Of a stretch of DNA of 54,491 nucleotides, positions 1-7,733 are shown in pieces (position 1 is the first letter of the stretch; each line of letters opens with the position of its first letter). The translations under genes were made by a program, and so were the position numbers. Source of the stretch: Lacrimispora sp. (GTDB lineage: Bacteria > Bacillota > Clostridia > Lachnospirales > Lachnospiraceae); contig JAQSYE010000004.1 in assembly GCA_029256305.1 (NCBI GenBank), positions 1-54,491 of the forward strand. The letters run 5' to 3'. Below the pieces are notes generated by a model, which saw nothing but the letters and a program-made list of their open reading frames with translations, did no database searches and was not told the origin of the DNA.

Positions 1-123
1 TACGCGTTTCACTGCCCTGTATTCCTCAAGCCCAAGATGAACCGCCAGAAAAACTGTCCCTTCCCGACCGGTTCCCAAGATACCGCATAACTGATATTTG
101 CCAAACAGTTTTCGACCAAACAT
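1..123 (-). CDS. Ser/Thr protein kinase, N-terminal fragment (cut by window edge)
   Basis: Only the first 41 codons are present, read leftwards from an ATG at 123 with AAGG eight bases upstream. The peptide reads FGKYQLCGILGTGREGTV and then, after a short stretch, AVKRV. These are the glycine-rich ATP loop and the beta-3 lysine of a Hanks-type (eukaryotic-like) Ser/Thr kinase. The rest of the gene is outside the window, so other domains cannot be seen. It is the host gene bordering the prophage on the left, and its start codon and ribosome site appear intact, so the insertion does not disrupt the reading frame. Confidence 0.8.
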   Translation of the reverse strand, partial: MFGRKLFGKYQLCGILGTGREGTVFLAVHLGLEEYRAVKRV

Positions 124-325
124 GAAATACCTTGAAATCAATGTTTTATAACGAAAAATGTAGATAAATTTGCTAAATACCAGATGTTATGAAATGAGTG
201 CAATAAATTATAGTACCATTTTAGTACCACAAATATCATAAGCAGAGAGCCAATATACTTTTTAAAATGTAAAATCTCAAAATATGCTAAGCAGATTCTA
301 TTAACCTGGAAGTATATGGAAGCAC
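124..325. other. Left prophage junction region (probable attL), non-coding
   Basis: AT-rich sequence between the kinase start and the first phage promoter. It carries one paired TAGTACC motif (listed separately) matching motifs beside the integrase at the other end. The host/phage boundary should lie here, probably left of the motif pair. I compared it by eye with the right end and found only 8-9 base matches, so no core crossover sequence is proposed. Confidence 0.5.
211..228 (+). repeat. Paired TAGTACC motif, 11-bp spacing (probable integrase arm site)
   Basis: TAGTACC occurs at 211-217 and 222-228, exactly 11 bp apart. Matching or near-matching pairs with the same spacing are at 40437/40448, 40763/40774 and 41387/41398. 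Short direct repeats about one helical turn apart at both ends of an integrated element are expected for the arm-binding sites of a tyrosine integrase. The role is inferred. Confidence 0.6.
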
Positions 326-354
326 TTGACCATTCGAACAAATGTTCTTATAAT
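326..354 (+). promoter_or_regulatory. Sigma-A type promoter for the left-end gene
   Basis: TTGACC (326-331), 17-bp spacer, TATAAT (349-354). The predicted start near 361 leaves a very short leader before AGGAGG at 362-367 and the ATG at 377. It probably gives constitutive expression in the lysogen. Confidence 0.65.
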
Positions 355-376
355 TATCCCCAGGAGGTGATTATTG

Positions 377-556
377 ATGAAAGCAAGATGTGAACTAGAT
401 CCAGTTATAAATAAGTGTCCCCACTTTGATTCAGTTGAGCAGGAATGTAACTCTGACAATGAATGCTGTGGTTTTTACAGAATGCCCAACACAGAAAGTA
501 TCCCTCAGTATTTTAGGCAGCCGCGCTGGTATGAGCAGTACTATAAAAAACGATAA
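377..556 (+). CDS. Small cysteine-rich protein of unknown function
   Basis: A 59-residue protein I do not recognise. I start it at ATG 377, nine bases after AGGAGG; a TTG at 374 is also possible. Cysteines are at about residues 5, 14, 24, 30 and 31, with a Tyr/Arg-rich basic tail and no membrane segment or signal peptide. The cysteines could bind a metal, but that is a guess. It has its own good promoter and a downstream hairpin. It is the first gene inside the left prophage end, on the opposite strand to the structural genes, a usual place for accessory genes expressed in the lysogen. Confidence 0.65.
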   Translation: MKARCELDPVINKCPHFDSVEQECNSDNECCGFYRMPNTESIPQYFRQPRWYEQYYKKR

Positions 557-560
557 TGTA

Positions 561-590
561 AGGCGGGCCCGGAATTCCGGATACCCGCCT
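561..590 (+). terminator. GC-rich hairpin after the Cys-rich gene
   Basis: AGGCGGG (561-567) pairs with CCCGCCT (584-590). The interior contains the palindrome CCGGAATTCCGG (569-580), so the whole can fold into one long hairpin. It starts four bases after the stop codon. The following sequence is AT-rich but lacks a strong T-run. Confidence 0.6.
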
Positions 591-665
591 GTATTATCTT
601 TAAAAAAATATGGAATTCTATAAAAATCTATATTATAATTATTAAAAATAGCAAGGGGGACCTAT

Positions 666-2246
666 ATGTATAGTAAATCATTAGATGATGTAGTTAAACA
701 ATTCAATACTACACCGTTTTTATTTATTGGATCTGGAATTACTAGAAGATATTATAACTTACCCGATTGGAAGAGTCTGCTAGAAATCTTTGCAATTCGC
801 ATCAGCAATGATCCTTACGCCTATTCTTCTTATGAAAGTAGTGCAAAGGCTATGAATTGCGAAGTTGGTCTATACCCTCAAATAGCAGAACTTATTGAAC
901 ATGATTATAATAAATTATGGTTCTCTAATCCTGAAATAAGAAATCTAGATGTATACTATTCAGATATGGTAAAAAGTGGGGTATCTCCATTCAAGGCTGA
1001 AATAGCCATGTACATAAAACACAATTCAAACATAGTAGAATACCATAAATCTGAAATTAAAAAGCTACACGAAATTTCTAAAAAAAGCATATCTGGAGTT
1101 ATTACAACAAACTATGACCTCTTCTTAGAAGATACGTTAGATGAATTTCACGAATATGTGGGGCAAGAAGAGTTGATTTTCTCAGCAATACAAGGAATTG
1201 CTGAAATTTATAAAATTCATGGCTCGATAAATAATCCAAATAGCATTATTATAAATAAGATTGATTATACTTTGTTTGATGAAAAAAGCCCTTACTTAGC
1301 TGCGAAACTCATGACTATCTTTATGGAATACCCTATTGTTTTTTTAGGTTACTCGTTAAATGACTCAAACATTCAAAAGATTATTTATTCAATTGTTAAT
1401 TGCCTCTCCAAAGAAAACCTTGAAAAACTTCAAGAGCGCTTTGTTTTTGTAGAGTATGATGAACATTTTAAGGATGTCGAAATTTCTCCTCATTCTATGG
1501 TCATAGGTGATAAGATTTTGTATATGACAAAAATTCGTTGCAGTGATTTTAGCCTAATATATGATGCTATCAGTAAGAAAAAGTCTGAAATCCCAGTAAA
1601 ATTGCTTAGAAAATTTAAGCAAGAATTGTATACTTATACTCTGAGCAACTCTCCTACCACTAATATAAAAGTTGCCAGTATAGATGATAAAAGGCTGGAT
1701 GATGATGAATTAGTATTAGCCATAGGAAGAATGTCTGAATTTGGTCTAAAGGGGCTAAGCGGATTAAGTGGTAGCGAATGGTATCGTAATGTAATACTTA
1801 ATGATTTAGACTTCAATCCGGATGAATTACTTAAATATGCGTTCCCCAAGTTAAGAAAACAAAACTCTAATAATCTACCATTTTTTAAATTTTTATATTA
1901 TGCTAGAGAAAAGCATTTAGACGTATTAGAACTGGCTGAACAGACTACTTTTGATAAGATTATTAGTGATAGCATAAGAAATCATCGAAATATATTAGGG
2001 TCATATACTTCAGTTAATGACATTTGGGAAAAAGAAAAGAATTTAAATAAAGCTACATATCTTATTGCTCATTTAACACAGGAACAGATATGTGTAGACG
2101 ATTTAGAAAAAATTCTGAACAAAATTTTTAGCAATAACAGAGATATTTTAGAAACAGAGACTCAAAACACTAAGACAAATATTCGTAGACTTATCAGAAT
2201 ATATGATTGTTTAAAATATAGGAATGTAGAAAAGTCCCTTGACTAA
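666..2246 (+). CDS. SIR2-like NAD-dependent protein (probable phage-encoded defence gene)
   Basis: A 526-residue protein with an N-terminal SIR2-like (SIR2_2 type) domain. Seen: the nucleotide-binding loop FIGSG (20-24), TTNYD (147-151) holding the usual catalytic Asn, KIHGS (183-187) with the expected His, and FLGYSLND (226-233). The C-terminal half is mostly helical and I do not recognise it. SIR2 proteins of this kind are known as NAD-depleting effectors in anti-phage systems (Thoeris ThsA, DSR1/DSR2), though DSR proteins are about twice as long. ATG 666 follows an AGGGGGA ribosome site. The gene is visibly more AT-rich than the structural genes and stands alone at the prophage end, as expected for a cargo gene that excludes other phages. 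Activity and trigger are inferred. Confidence 0.8.
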   Translation: MYSKSLDDVVKQFNTTPFLFIGSGITRRYYNLPDWKSLLEIFAIRISNDPYAYSSYESSAKAMNCEVGLYPQIAELIEHDYNKLWFSNPEIRNLDVYYSDMVKSGVSPFKAEIAMYIKHNSNIVEYHKSEIKKLHEISKKSISGVITTNYDLFLEDTLDEFHEYVGQEELIFSAIQGIAEIYKIHGSINNPNSIIINKIDYTLFDEKSPYLAAKLMTIFMEYPIVFLGYSLNDSNIQKIIYSIVNCLSKENLEKLQERFVFVEYDEHFKDVEISPHSMVIGDKILYMTKIRCSDFSLIYDAISKKKSEIPVKLLRKFKQELYTYTLSNSPTTNIKVASIDDKRLDDDELVLAIGRMSEFGLKGLSGLSGSEWYRNVILNDLDFNPDELLKYAFPKLRKQNSNNLPFFKFLYYAREKHLDVLELAEQTTFDKIISDSIRNHRNILGSYTSVNDIWEKEKNLNKATYLIAHLTQEQICVDDLEKILNKIFSNNRDILETETQNTKTNIRRLIRIYDCLKYRNVEKSLD

Positions 2247-2435
2247 AGCATTCGCAAAACGAACACCGTACAAGAGACTTTCCCTTATCTGCATATTGCA
2301 TTTTACCTTCGATTAATAAGCACTCATATACTGAACACCGTTATCTCCGGTACTTTATAGTATTCAATAATTCTCTAAAAGAATACAACATTTACAGTAA
2401 TTTGTCTATAGCATTTTTTGCTTTTTTAATTGTTA

Positions 2436-2473
2436 TTAAAATGCTGCTGACCATAAAACCAGCAGCATTTTAA
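2436..2473. terminator. Strong bidirectional terminator between SIR2 gene and endolysin
   Basis: A perfect 14-bp stem (2436-2449 with 2460-2473) and a 10-base loop lie between the converging SIR2 and amidase genes, with A/T-rich flanks on both sides. It can stop transcription from either direction. The rest of 2247-2435 is AT-rich and I see no gene in it. Confidence 0.85.
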
Positions 2474-2475
2474 TG

Positions 2476-3312
2476 TCATAACCCAGGATACTGCAACGCC
2501 CCGTCCTGATCCGGAGTGAGTGTCACCGGCTCCGTTATCATCTTACCTTCAGCGTCTACCGCATAGATCTTTCCGGAATTCTCAACCAGCTGCGACTGAC
2601 ACATAACCCCGTCCGGTCCCAGGTAATACCATGCGCTGTTATACTGATACCAAGTATTTGTGACCATGATACCTGCAGTGTTAAACCAGTACCACTTTCC
2701 ATCAACTTGAACCCAGTCATTGCGGACCGGCAGACCGGTATCCCCATTGTAGTACATCCAACCATCTGTTACCTGCACCCAGCCGGAGGATTTCTTGACC
2801 TCCATTCCCATTAATCCCGCCTTGAATGCTTCCCATGTATGGTCGGTGTGGTTATAAACGTAAGGGTTCGGACAGATCTTCCCTGTCACGTCATAATGCC
2901 GTATTACATGATCAATAGGTACGTTGTACTTTGCCATGAGCTCCTTGGTTAATTCAATGGCCGTTTGCACCGTTGCATCCTCGAAATACCAATCCCTGCT
3001 TGTATCTGCCTTACTTCCATTATTCCGGACACACATTTCAATTCCGATACTGTTCGCATTCCGGCACTCAGGATGCGCATACTTCTTTGCTCCGCAGTGC
3101 CACGCTATATCTTTATCATCTACAGACTGCCATATAGATCCATCAAAATCAACGTAATAATGTGCACTGGCGCTCCGATCGGCACCAGCGTACCACTTGC
3201 AGTTTGCCTCAGCTCCTCCGGTTGCCCCTACATAATGGATCACGATATACTTGATACGATCCACAGCGCCCTCATTATGGTTAAATGGTGTAAGTAATTT
3301 ATTGATCTGCAT
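2476..3312 (-). CDS. Endolysin: N-acetylmuramoyl-L-alanine amidase with wall-binding repeats
   Basis: A 278-residue phage lysin that cuts the MurNAc-L-Ala bond. The N-terminal Amidase_2 (PGRP-like) domain, about residues 15-150, shows the zinc ligands H26 (VIHYVG), H129 and C137 within RHYDVTGKICP. From about 155 to 265 come Trp/Tyr/Gly repeats such as GWMYYNGDTG and GKWYWFNTAG, typical of CW_binding (choline-binding-like) modules that dock to the wall. I start at ATG 3312, which has GGAGGA eight bases upstream. A longer TTG version from 3327 would begin inside that ribosome site. It lies just after the holin, forming the lysis cassette, with a terminator-like hairpin in between. Confidence 0.93.
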   Translation of the reverse strand: MQINKLLTPFNHNEGAVDRIKYIVIHYVGATGGAEANCKWYAGADRSASAHYYVDFDGSIWQSVDDKDIAWHCGAKKYAHPECRNANSIGIEMCVRNNGSKADTSRDWYFEDATVQTAIELTKELMAKYNVPIDHVIRHYDVTGKICPNPYVYNHTDHTWEAFKAGLMGMEVKKSSGWVQVTDGWMYYNGDTGLPVRNDWVQVDGKWYWFNTAGIMVTNTWYQYNSAWYYLGPDGVMCQSQLVENSGKIYAVDAEGKMITEPVTLTPDQDGALQYPGL

Positions 3313-3330
3313 ATTATCTTCCTCCAATCG

Positions 3331-3358
3331 AAAAAGGACCCAGGATTATCCCAGGTCC
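3331..3358 (-). terminator. Terminator-like hairpin between holin and endolysin
   Basis: Read leftwards, GGACC-TG-GGAT and ATCC-TG-GGTCC (3358-3336) fold with G-U pairs into a hairpin followed by TTTTT (3335-3331). It is upstream of the endolysin start, so it could attenuate or uncouple endolysin expression from the late operon. Confidence 0.6.
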
Positions 3359-3376
3359 ATAAAGTTGTGACATTAC

Positions 3377-3400
3377 AACCGTTGCGACGGTCGCAACAGA
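3377..3400 (+). repeat. 24-bp palindromic repeat, copy 1
   Basis: Contains the near-perfect palindrome GTTGCGACGGTCGCAAC (3381-3397; 8-bp arms around one base), abutting the holin stop codon. The whole 24 bp recurs exactly, inverted, at 19636-19659. Function unknown. The symmetry suits a dimeric DNA-binding protein or an RNA hairpin. Confidence 0.85.
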
Positions 3401-3868
3401 TTATTCAATATTTTCTGTCTTTGCATTAAGTAACTTTTCCGTCACAGCAAGCCCCTTGATCAAAAATACCGGCACGCTATATCCACATTCAACAAGGTTT
3501 TCTAAGATACTTCTAATTTCATTTACCAACAGACATGCCAGGGTAAACCAGCCCAAGAGCAACATAAATTCAAGGTTAATTTCAAGTATGTCCCTGCCTA
3601 AATTTATGAGAAGATCCGGAAGTAAAAAAGCTACCAGGATAATCACCCAATAGCCAATTTTTTTTAGAATTCCTTTTAATCCTGTTTTGCTGCTTTCCTG
3701 GCCTAATTTTCTCGCCTTGTACCAGCCGGTTCCCCAATCAAGTACATTGCAAAGCAGAAAGCCAGCAAATACATACCAATATACTCCAAACAAAGCCGTC
3801 AAAATTGTTACTATCATGCCAACTACGGCATTGTATTTATCAACAAATTTCACTCTCATTTTCCTCAC
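3401..3868 (-). CDS. Phage holin (toxin secretion/phage lysis holin family)
   Basis: A 155-residue membrane protein. Hydrophobic stretches at about residues 13-40 (GMIVTILTALFGVYWYVFAG), 70-90 and 100-118 give three to four membrane segments, with a basic loop KARKLGQESSKTGLKGILKK in the middle, as in the Bacillus-type phage holin family (Holin_4). It permeabilises the membrane so that the endolysin reaches the wall. The GTG start at 3868 overlaps the preceding stop (GTGA), favouring coupled translation. An ATG three codons later is the alternative. Confidence 0.88.
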   Translation of the reverse strand: MRKMRVKFVDKYNAVVGMIVTILTALFGVYWYVFAGFLLCNVLDWGTGWYKARKLGQESSKTGLKGILKKIGYWVIILVAFLLPDLLINLGRDILEINLEFMLLLGWFTLACLLVNEIRSILENLVECGYSVPVFLIKGLAVTEKLLNAKTENIE

Positions 3869-4005
3869 TCTTTCTCATATTCTTTTCCGGTGATCTCCTG
3901 GTACTCCGCTGCCGTAATCCAGCGGCTCACTGCGTCCTGCACCCAGTTAAGTGGCCAGTCTTGAGTTTCATAAAATCGCTTTACCTTTTCATAGTTTTTG
4001 CTCAT
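3865..4005 (-). CDS. XkdX family phage protein
   Basis: A 46-residue protein between the tail-fibre region and the holin. Its pattern (WPLNWVQDAVSRWIT, then EYQEITGKEY) matches the short XkdX family of PBSX-like phages, always found near tail-fibre genes and of unknown function. ATG 4005 follows GAGGAGG. Its stop overlaps the holin start by four bases, so the two are probably translationally coupled. Confidence 0.85.
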   Translation of the reverse strand: MSKNYEKVKRFYETQDWPLNWVQDAVSRWITAAEYQEITGKEYEKE

Positions 4006-4008
4006 GAT

Positions 4009-4458
4009 CTATACCTCCTCTTTAATGGACATCATCTGCAGGTATGCTACCTGAGCAGTTAAGCCGTTGATCTGCTGTTCCTGCTCTCTTACCTTGTCCT
4101 GAATGTTTGGTGTCCTGTACTCGGCAATGAGGACCGCGTCCATGATCTCCTTGTTTATGTATTTAGGGTTGCCCTCTTCATCCTTGTCTTGTACCTGCTC
4201 TATTCTGACTGGGAATGAAGGGTTAAAAATTGGCAACCCCGTATATACGTAATTGCCCTGTCTCCATTCTTCCACTCCGTCTGCATTGTATTTTATAACA
4301 GTGGAGTTTTGGGTAAGATTTTTATGTATTTCCTCAATTTTATTTGTTCCTATGATTATTGCAACTTTAGCAGTTTGGCTGTCTAAATTATTAAGGCCGC
4401 AGCTACCATTTGCAATGTTATATGTTATATCTCCTACTTTGATTGTTTCATTTTTCAT
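4009..4458 (-). CDS. Tail-fibre-associated protein of unknown function
   Basis: A 149-residue soluble protein following the tail fibre gene. It has a beta-rich N-terminus, a central segment with aromatic residues (VEEWRQGNYVYTGLPIFNP) and a C-terminal coiled-coil-like stretch (VREQEQQINGLTAQVAYLQ). Proteins of this size between fibre and XkdX in clostridial phages are often fibre assembly factors or small tail proteins, but I recognise no defined family. The stop is three bases upstream of the XkdX start, so the genes form one operon. Confidence 0.75.
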   Translation of the reverse strand: MKNETIKVGDITYNIANGSCGLNNLDSQTAKVAIIIGTNKIEEIHKNLTQNSTVIKYNADGVEEWRQGNYVYTGLPIFNPSFPVRIEQVQDKDEEGNPKYINKEIMDAVLIAEYRTPNIQDKVREQEQQINGLTAQVAYLQMMSIKEEV

Positions 4459-4468
4459 GTTTTCCTCC

Positions 4469-6064
4469 TTATGAGTTTGTTATATAAGAACCTCCAAATA
4501 TAAGGTTATTACCAGTGCCAATATTAATTGATGGGTTAAATATAAATGTACCTGAATTAGTAACATAGCAGTGTTTTGTGCTTGCTTTATCACTACAACT
4601 GGCAACCATAATAGGTATTGCACATTGTGGTATACCACTAACAGCATAATTCTGATTTGCTGTTAACTGTGTGGTAATTGTGACACTAAAGCCAAGAGTT
4701 ACTTCTGCAACGCCTTTTGAATTTCCATTACGATAATAACCACCCTGTATTGTTCCCCAAGTGCATGATAAACCAGATGTAATTAAGTCTGATATCTGAG
4801 TCCCATTATCATATGTAAACATTCCGCCAGAGTCGTGAGTTCTTAGTGTATTCGCCGCGGGTTGTGTACCAGTGGTAGTTATAACTGCACCATATGAACT
4901 ATATAACCCGTAAGTGTTACCAGTGCATGTTGCCCAATTATTTGATACTCCATGACTGTTATAAGCAAAAAGAGCAACAGTCCGATATGACACTTGACAA
5001 TTCCATACACTAAATATACATCTATAAAGTGTTATTCCGTATTTTCCAGACGATAACGCATTTCCAGTGATTTTTATAAACTGTAGACTAATACTAGCGC
5101 AGTTATTCACATTTATACCAACATCTGATGTGGTCATTATACTAAACCCACCAATAGCCATTGAACATGTGTTACAAAATGTATATATGCTATTAATCTT
5201 GCAGTTATCAGATAGTACAGTCTCCGTACTGCTAAGCAGGTGAAAAATACCATTACCAAAGCCCCTTATCATTATATCCTCTGGATATGTTCCATCACTT
5301 ACGGTTATTATTACTGTATATCCACCCAAGTCCTTTGGTATGCTATTAATAGCATGTTGTATAGTCCTATATGGTTTGGCAGATGTCCCGTCACCAGTTG
5401 TATCTGATCCGGTTGTGGACACATAAGTATTAACATCCCCCGTAAGAGGTCTTATGCTCTTCATGAATGTCAGCACTTTCCCGAAAAACCGCTTAACACT
5501 CTCCCCTGCAGCCGGGATCGGATACTTATCCTCTACAGTATCCAGAGTTTCAATAACGGTTTCTGAGATATTTCCGCCAGAGATATCCACTCTTTCCAGT
5601 ACATCCTGAATCGTAGCTGTCCCTGAAGGATTCACGGTGATATTAAGCTCAGCGGCATCCTGAACCACATTCTGAATATTATAGATGTAAGAGGTAGACG
5701 CCACCCCATTATATTGTGGCATCTCATCCGGGATCTCTGCTGTTACAATACAAAAAAGGATCTCTTCGGTCCCGTCCACGGCGTATAAGCCAATGTTGTG
5801 TATGTAATAGGTTGATTCTATTGTTTCATTACTGAAAAGAGCCCTGGTCTGGATCATCGTGTCATTATATACAGTCGTAGCTGGATCAGACGCTGCCTGC
5901 TTAATTCCCTGCAGATCCGTGAGCAATTTAAAATCTGTGCCTGTTGGGTATATATGATTTGATGTTTTTGCCTTTATGATGTGCAGCTGAATCTCTCCGG
6001 CCAGAGCCCGGGCAATCAAATTCTCGCCAGCTGCTGTCAAGATTGCTTTATTATACTGTCCCAT
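4469..6064 (-). CDS. Phage tail fibre / receptor-binding protein
   Basis: A 531-residue protein. Residues 1-150 resemble the conserved tail-fibre head that attaches to the baseplate (GQYNKAILTAAGENLIARAL; YYIHNIGLYAV). After a linker near 195-215, residues about 220-440 carry TTGSDTTGDGTSAKPYRTIQ and repeated short beta runs, a right-handed parallel beta-helix like those that bind or cleave surface glycans. The C-terminus is Gly/Ser/Asn-rich. ATG 6064 follows AAGGAGG. It probably sets host range; no catalytic residues could be assigned. Confidence 0.85.
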   Translation of the reverse strand: MGQYNKAILTAAGENLIARALAGEIQLHIIKAKTSNHIYPTGTDFKLLTDLQGIKQAASDPATTVYNDTMIQTRALFSNETIESTYYIHNIGLYAVDGTEEILFCIVTAEIPDEMPQYNGVASTSYIYNIQNVVQDAAELNITVNPSGTATIQDVLERVDISGGNISETVIETLDTVEDKYPIPAAGESVKRFFGKVLTFMKSIRPLTGDVNTYVSTTGSDTTGDGTSAKPYRTIQHAINSIPKDLGGYTVIITVSDGTYPEDIMIRGFGNGIFHLLSSTETVLSDNCKINSIYTFCNTCSMAIGGFSIMTTSDVGINVNNCASISLQFIKITGNALSSGKYGITLYRCIFSVWNCQVSYRTVALFAYNSHGVSNNWATCTGNTYGLYSSYGAVITTTGTQPAANTLRTHDSGGMFTYDNGTQISDLITSGLSCTWGTIQGGYYRNGNSKGVAEVTLGFSVTITTQLTANQNYAVSGIPQCAIPIMVASCSDKASTKHCYVTNSGTFIFNPSINIGTGNNLIFGGSYITNS

Positions 6065-6073
6065 AAAACCTCC

Positions 6074-6595
6074 TTATATTGTCATTATCTTTGTGCTGCT
6101 CAGTGTCGCTCCTGCAGAGAAGACTCCTTTCGTATTCTTAGTATTTACTTGGCTAGCTATGATCTGCATGTGCGCTGGAAGAATGTCCCACAGCAGATCA
6201 TAGAGTAAATTAACCGCTCCGTACCGGTCTGAGGTGATCTTAATTGTAATCAGACTGTGTTTTCCATCAACAGAAACCTCAAACCCCTGGGATCCGTAAA
6301 GCTCTGTCAACCGATCTTTTAGAAAACCAATCGTAAAAGGAACAACAGTATTATATCTTTGCATGATCCGGCTTCTTCGGTACTCCAGGTTTTCTCCTTG
6401 ATAAGCAATTCCAAAGCGTTTTTCATAAAGCAGAATAGTGGCTTCATCAGCAGTCTGGATATAACAGTTATTTCTTATAGATCGTATACTGTTTTCCGCT
6501 TCTTCCAGTTCTGCTTCCTCTGAATTCATTAACTCATTGAATTCTATTACATTCTGAAACCACTCAGGAAGAAGTACTTTTAAATCAACCGCCAT
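6074..6595 (-). CDS. Baseplate wedge protein, YmfQ/XkdU family
   Basis: A 173-residue protein of the DUF2313 / YmfQ-like tail family (PBSX XkdU). It begins LKVLLPEWFQNVIEFNELMNS and contains the family-like YRRSRIMQRYNTVVPFTIGFL region near residues 70-90. It connects the fibre to the baseplate spike assembly. It overlaps the upstream baseplate J gene by 11 bases and is followed by the tail fibre, the standard order J - I(XkdU) - fibre. Confidence 0.85.
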   Translation of the reverse strand: MAVDLKVLLPEWFQNVIEFNELMNSEEAELEEAENSIRSIRNNCYIQTADEATILLYEKRFGIAYQGENLEYRRSRIMQRYNTVVPFTIGFLKDRLTELYGSQGFEVSVDGKHSLITIKITSDRYGAVNLLYDLLWDILPAHMQIIASQVNTKNTKGVFSAGATLSSTKIMTI

Positions 6596-7733
6596 TTATC
6601 GTCACCGTCCCCAACACTGGCACTTGTTGCAGAGATGCGTTTTCTATGCAAGCCACATCAGATGCAGACCCATTGATTGTTACATCAGTAACATTTACGA
6701 TCTCGGAAATATCAAGGATCGAATATATAATCCTGGATACATATACTGTCACGGCATATTCTATTTTCTGGCTTTTCAGCATTGCTCCCCAAGACTGCCG
6801 AACGGTTTCAAGATAAGATTCTATTTTTTCGTCTATTTGACTTTTATAAGTAGTTTCTCCGTTCTGCACAGAAGCAATGAACTGGACAGTAAGCGATATA
6901 TTAAGGATCAATTCTGTCCCGGTTCCGATTGTAACCACTGCTCCGATCGGTGCCATTCCGTAACCATTGGCAGAAGGTTCTGTTTCACCGTTTTCTGGTG
7001 GGCAAATGGTATTCTGTACGGTATTAATCAATTCACTTCCTGCAGGGTTTAATTTACCATTTAAAATACTGCAAAGTACCGTTCCACCTCCCTGCCATGC
7101 AGGATAGATCTGTATCGCGCCTACACCCTCAATAGCAAGGGTGGCATTACGATAAGATGCAAGATTTCCGCCAAAAGAAGCAACGTCAAAGGTCGCAAGA
7201 TACCGCGCTCTCAATGAATCATCGGTTTCCTCTTCGGTTCCTGCAGAAAGAAGTTCTGTAAGTTCCGCAGAAGTCAGCCCGGTTACGTAATCTATGGCTA
7301 TGAGCTGGCCGGTGTAATTGTTTCCAATTTCTCCTGCTGTTTCACATCTCATTTTATATGTATACCCGGCTTCTGTCTGAGCAATAAACTCCATTATGCG
7401 GTATGTCAGATAGCCGCCTCCAGTAAGGGCTGAAAAGCGAGATCCAACGGAAACCGCCCTGTTAAATATACCTTTCTTTACTGCGTAAGTAGCAGGCTTT
7501 CTATCAACTCCCCGCTCTGCCACCAGCATATTAAGGAAATCACCTCCTGCGGTTTCGGCGTAAGCATTCTTCTGCACGGAGTTCAGGTCAAGATACAACC
7601 CTTCCAGATACCAGCTTTCAGGACCCAACGCGGTTTGAATCATGGATCCCTGTCTTTTATCAATAGTATCTGGTACGCGGTTTAACTGCTCCGCCAGTAT
7701 GTTCGTATACGTTTTATTACTAAAATTGATCAA
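6585..7733 (-). CDS. Baseplate J-like protein (XkdT family)
   Basis: A 382-residue structural protein of the baseplate J family (P2 gpJ, PBSX XkdT), which forms the baseplate wedge. Recognisable features are the N-terminal QGSMIQTALGPESWYLEGLY region, the acidic GTEEETDDSLRARYLATF segment near residues 165-185 followed by GGNLASYRNATLAIEGVGAIQIYP, and a beta-rich C-terminus. It overlaps the upstream gp25-like gene by four bases (7730-7733). It marks the phage as contractile-tailed. Confidence 0.93.
   Translation of the reverse strand: MINFSNKTYTNILAEQLNRVPDTIDKRQGSMIQTALGPESWYLEGLYLDLNSVQKNAYAETAGGDFLNMLVAERGVDRKPATYAVKKGIFNRAVSVGSRFSALTGGGYLTYRIMEFIAQTEAGYTYKMRCETAGEIGNNYTGQLIAIDYVTGLTSAELTELLSAGTEEETDDSLRARYLATFDVASFGGNLASYRNATLAIEGVGAIQIYPAWQGGGTVLCSILNGKLNPAGSELINTVQNTICPPENGETEPSANGYGMAPIGAVVTIGTGTELILNISLTVQFIASVQNGETTYKSQIDEKIESYLETVRQSWGAMLKSQKIEYAVTVYVSRIIYSILDISEIVNVTDVTINGSASDVACIENASLQQVPVLGTVTINGG

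Noticed and set aside
170-177. TTGCTAAA shared between 170-177 and 40750-40757 as att core
   Set aside because: Only eight bases in AT-rich sequence, and the geometry relative to the TAGTACC pairs is inconsistent at the two ends.
6624-7052. 142-residue rightward frame
   Set aside because: It lies fully antisense to the baseplate J gene, lacks a ribosome site and shows no family pattern.
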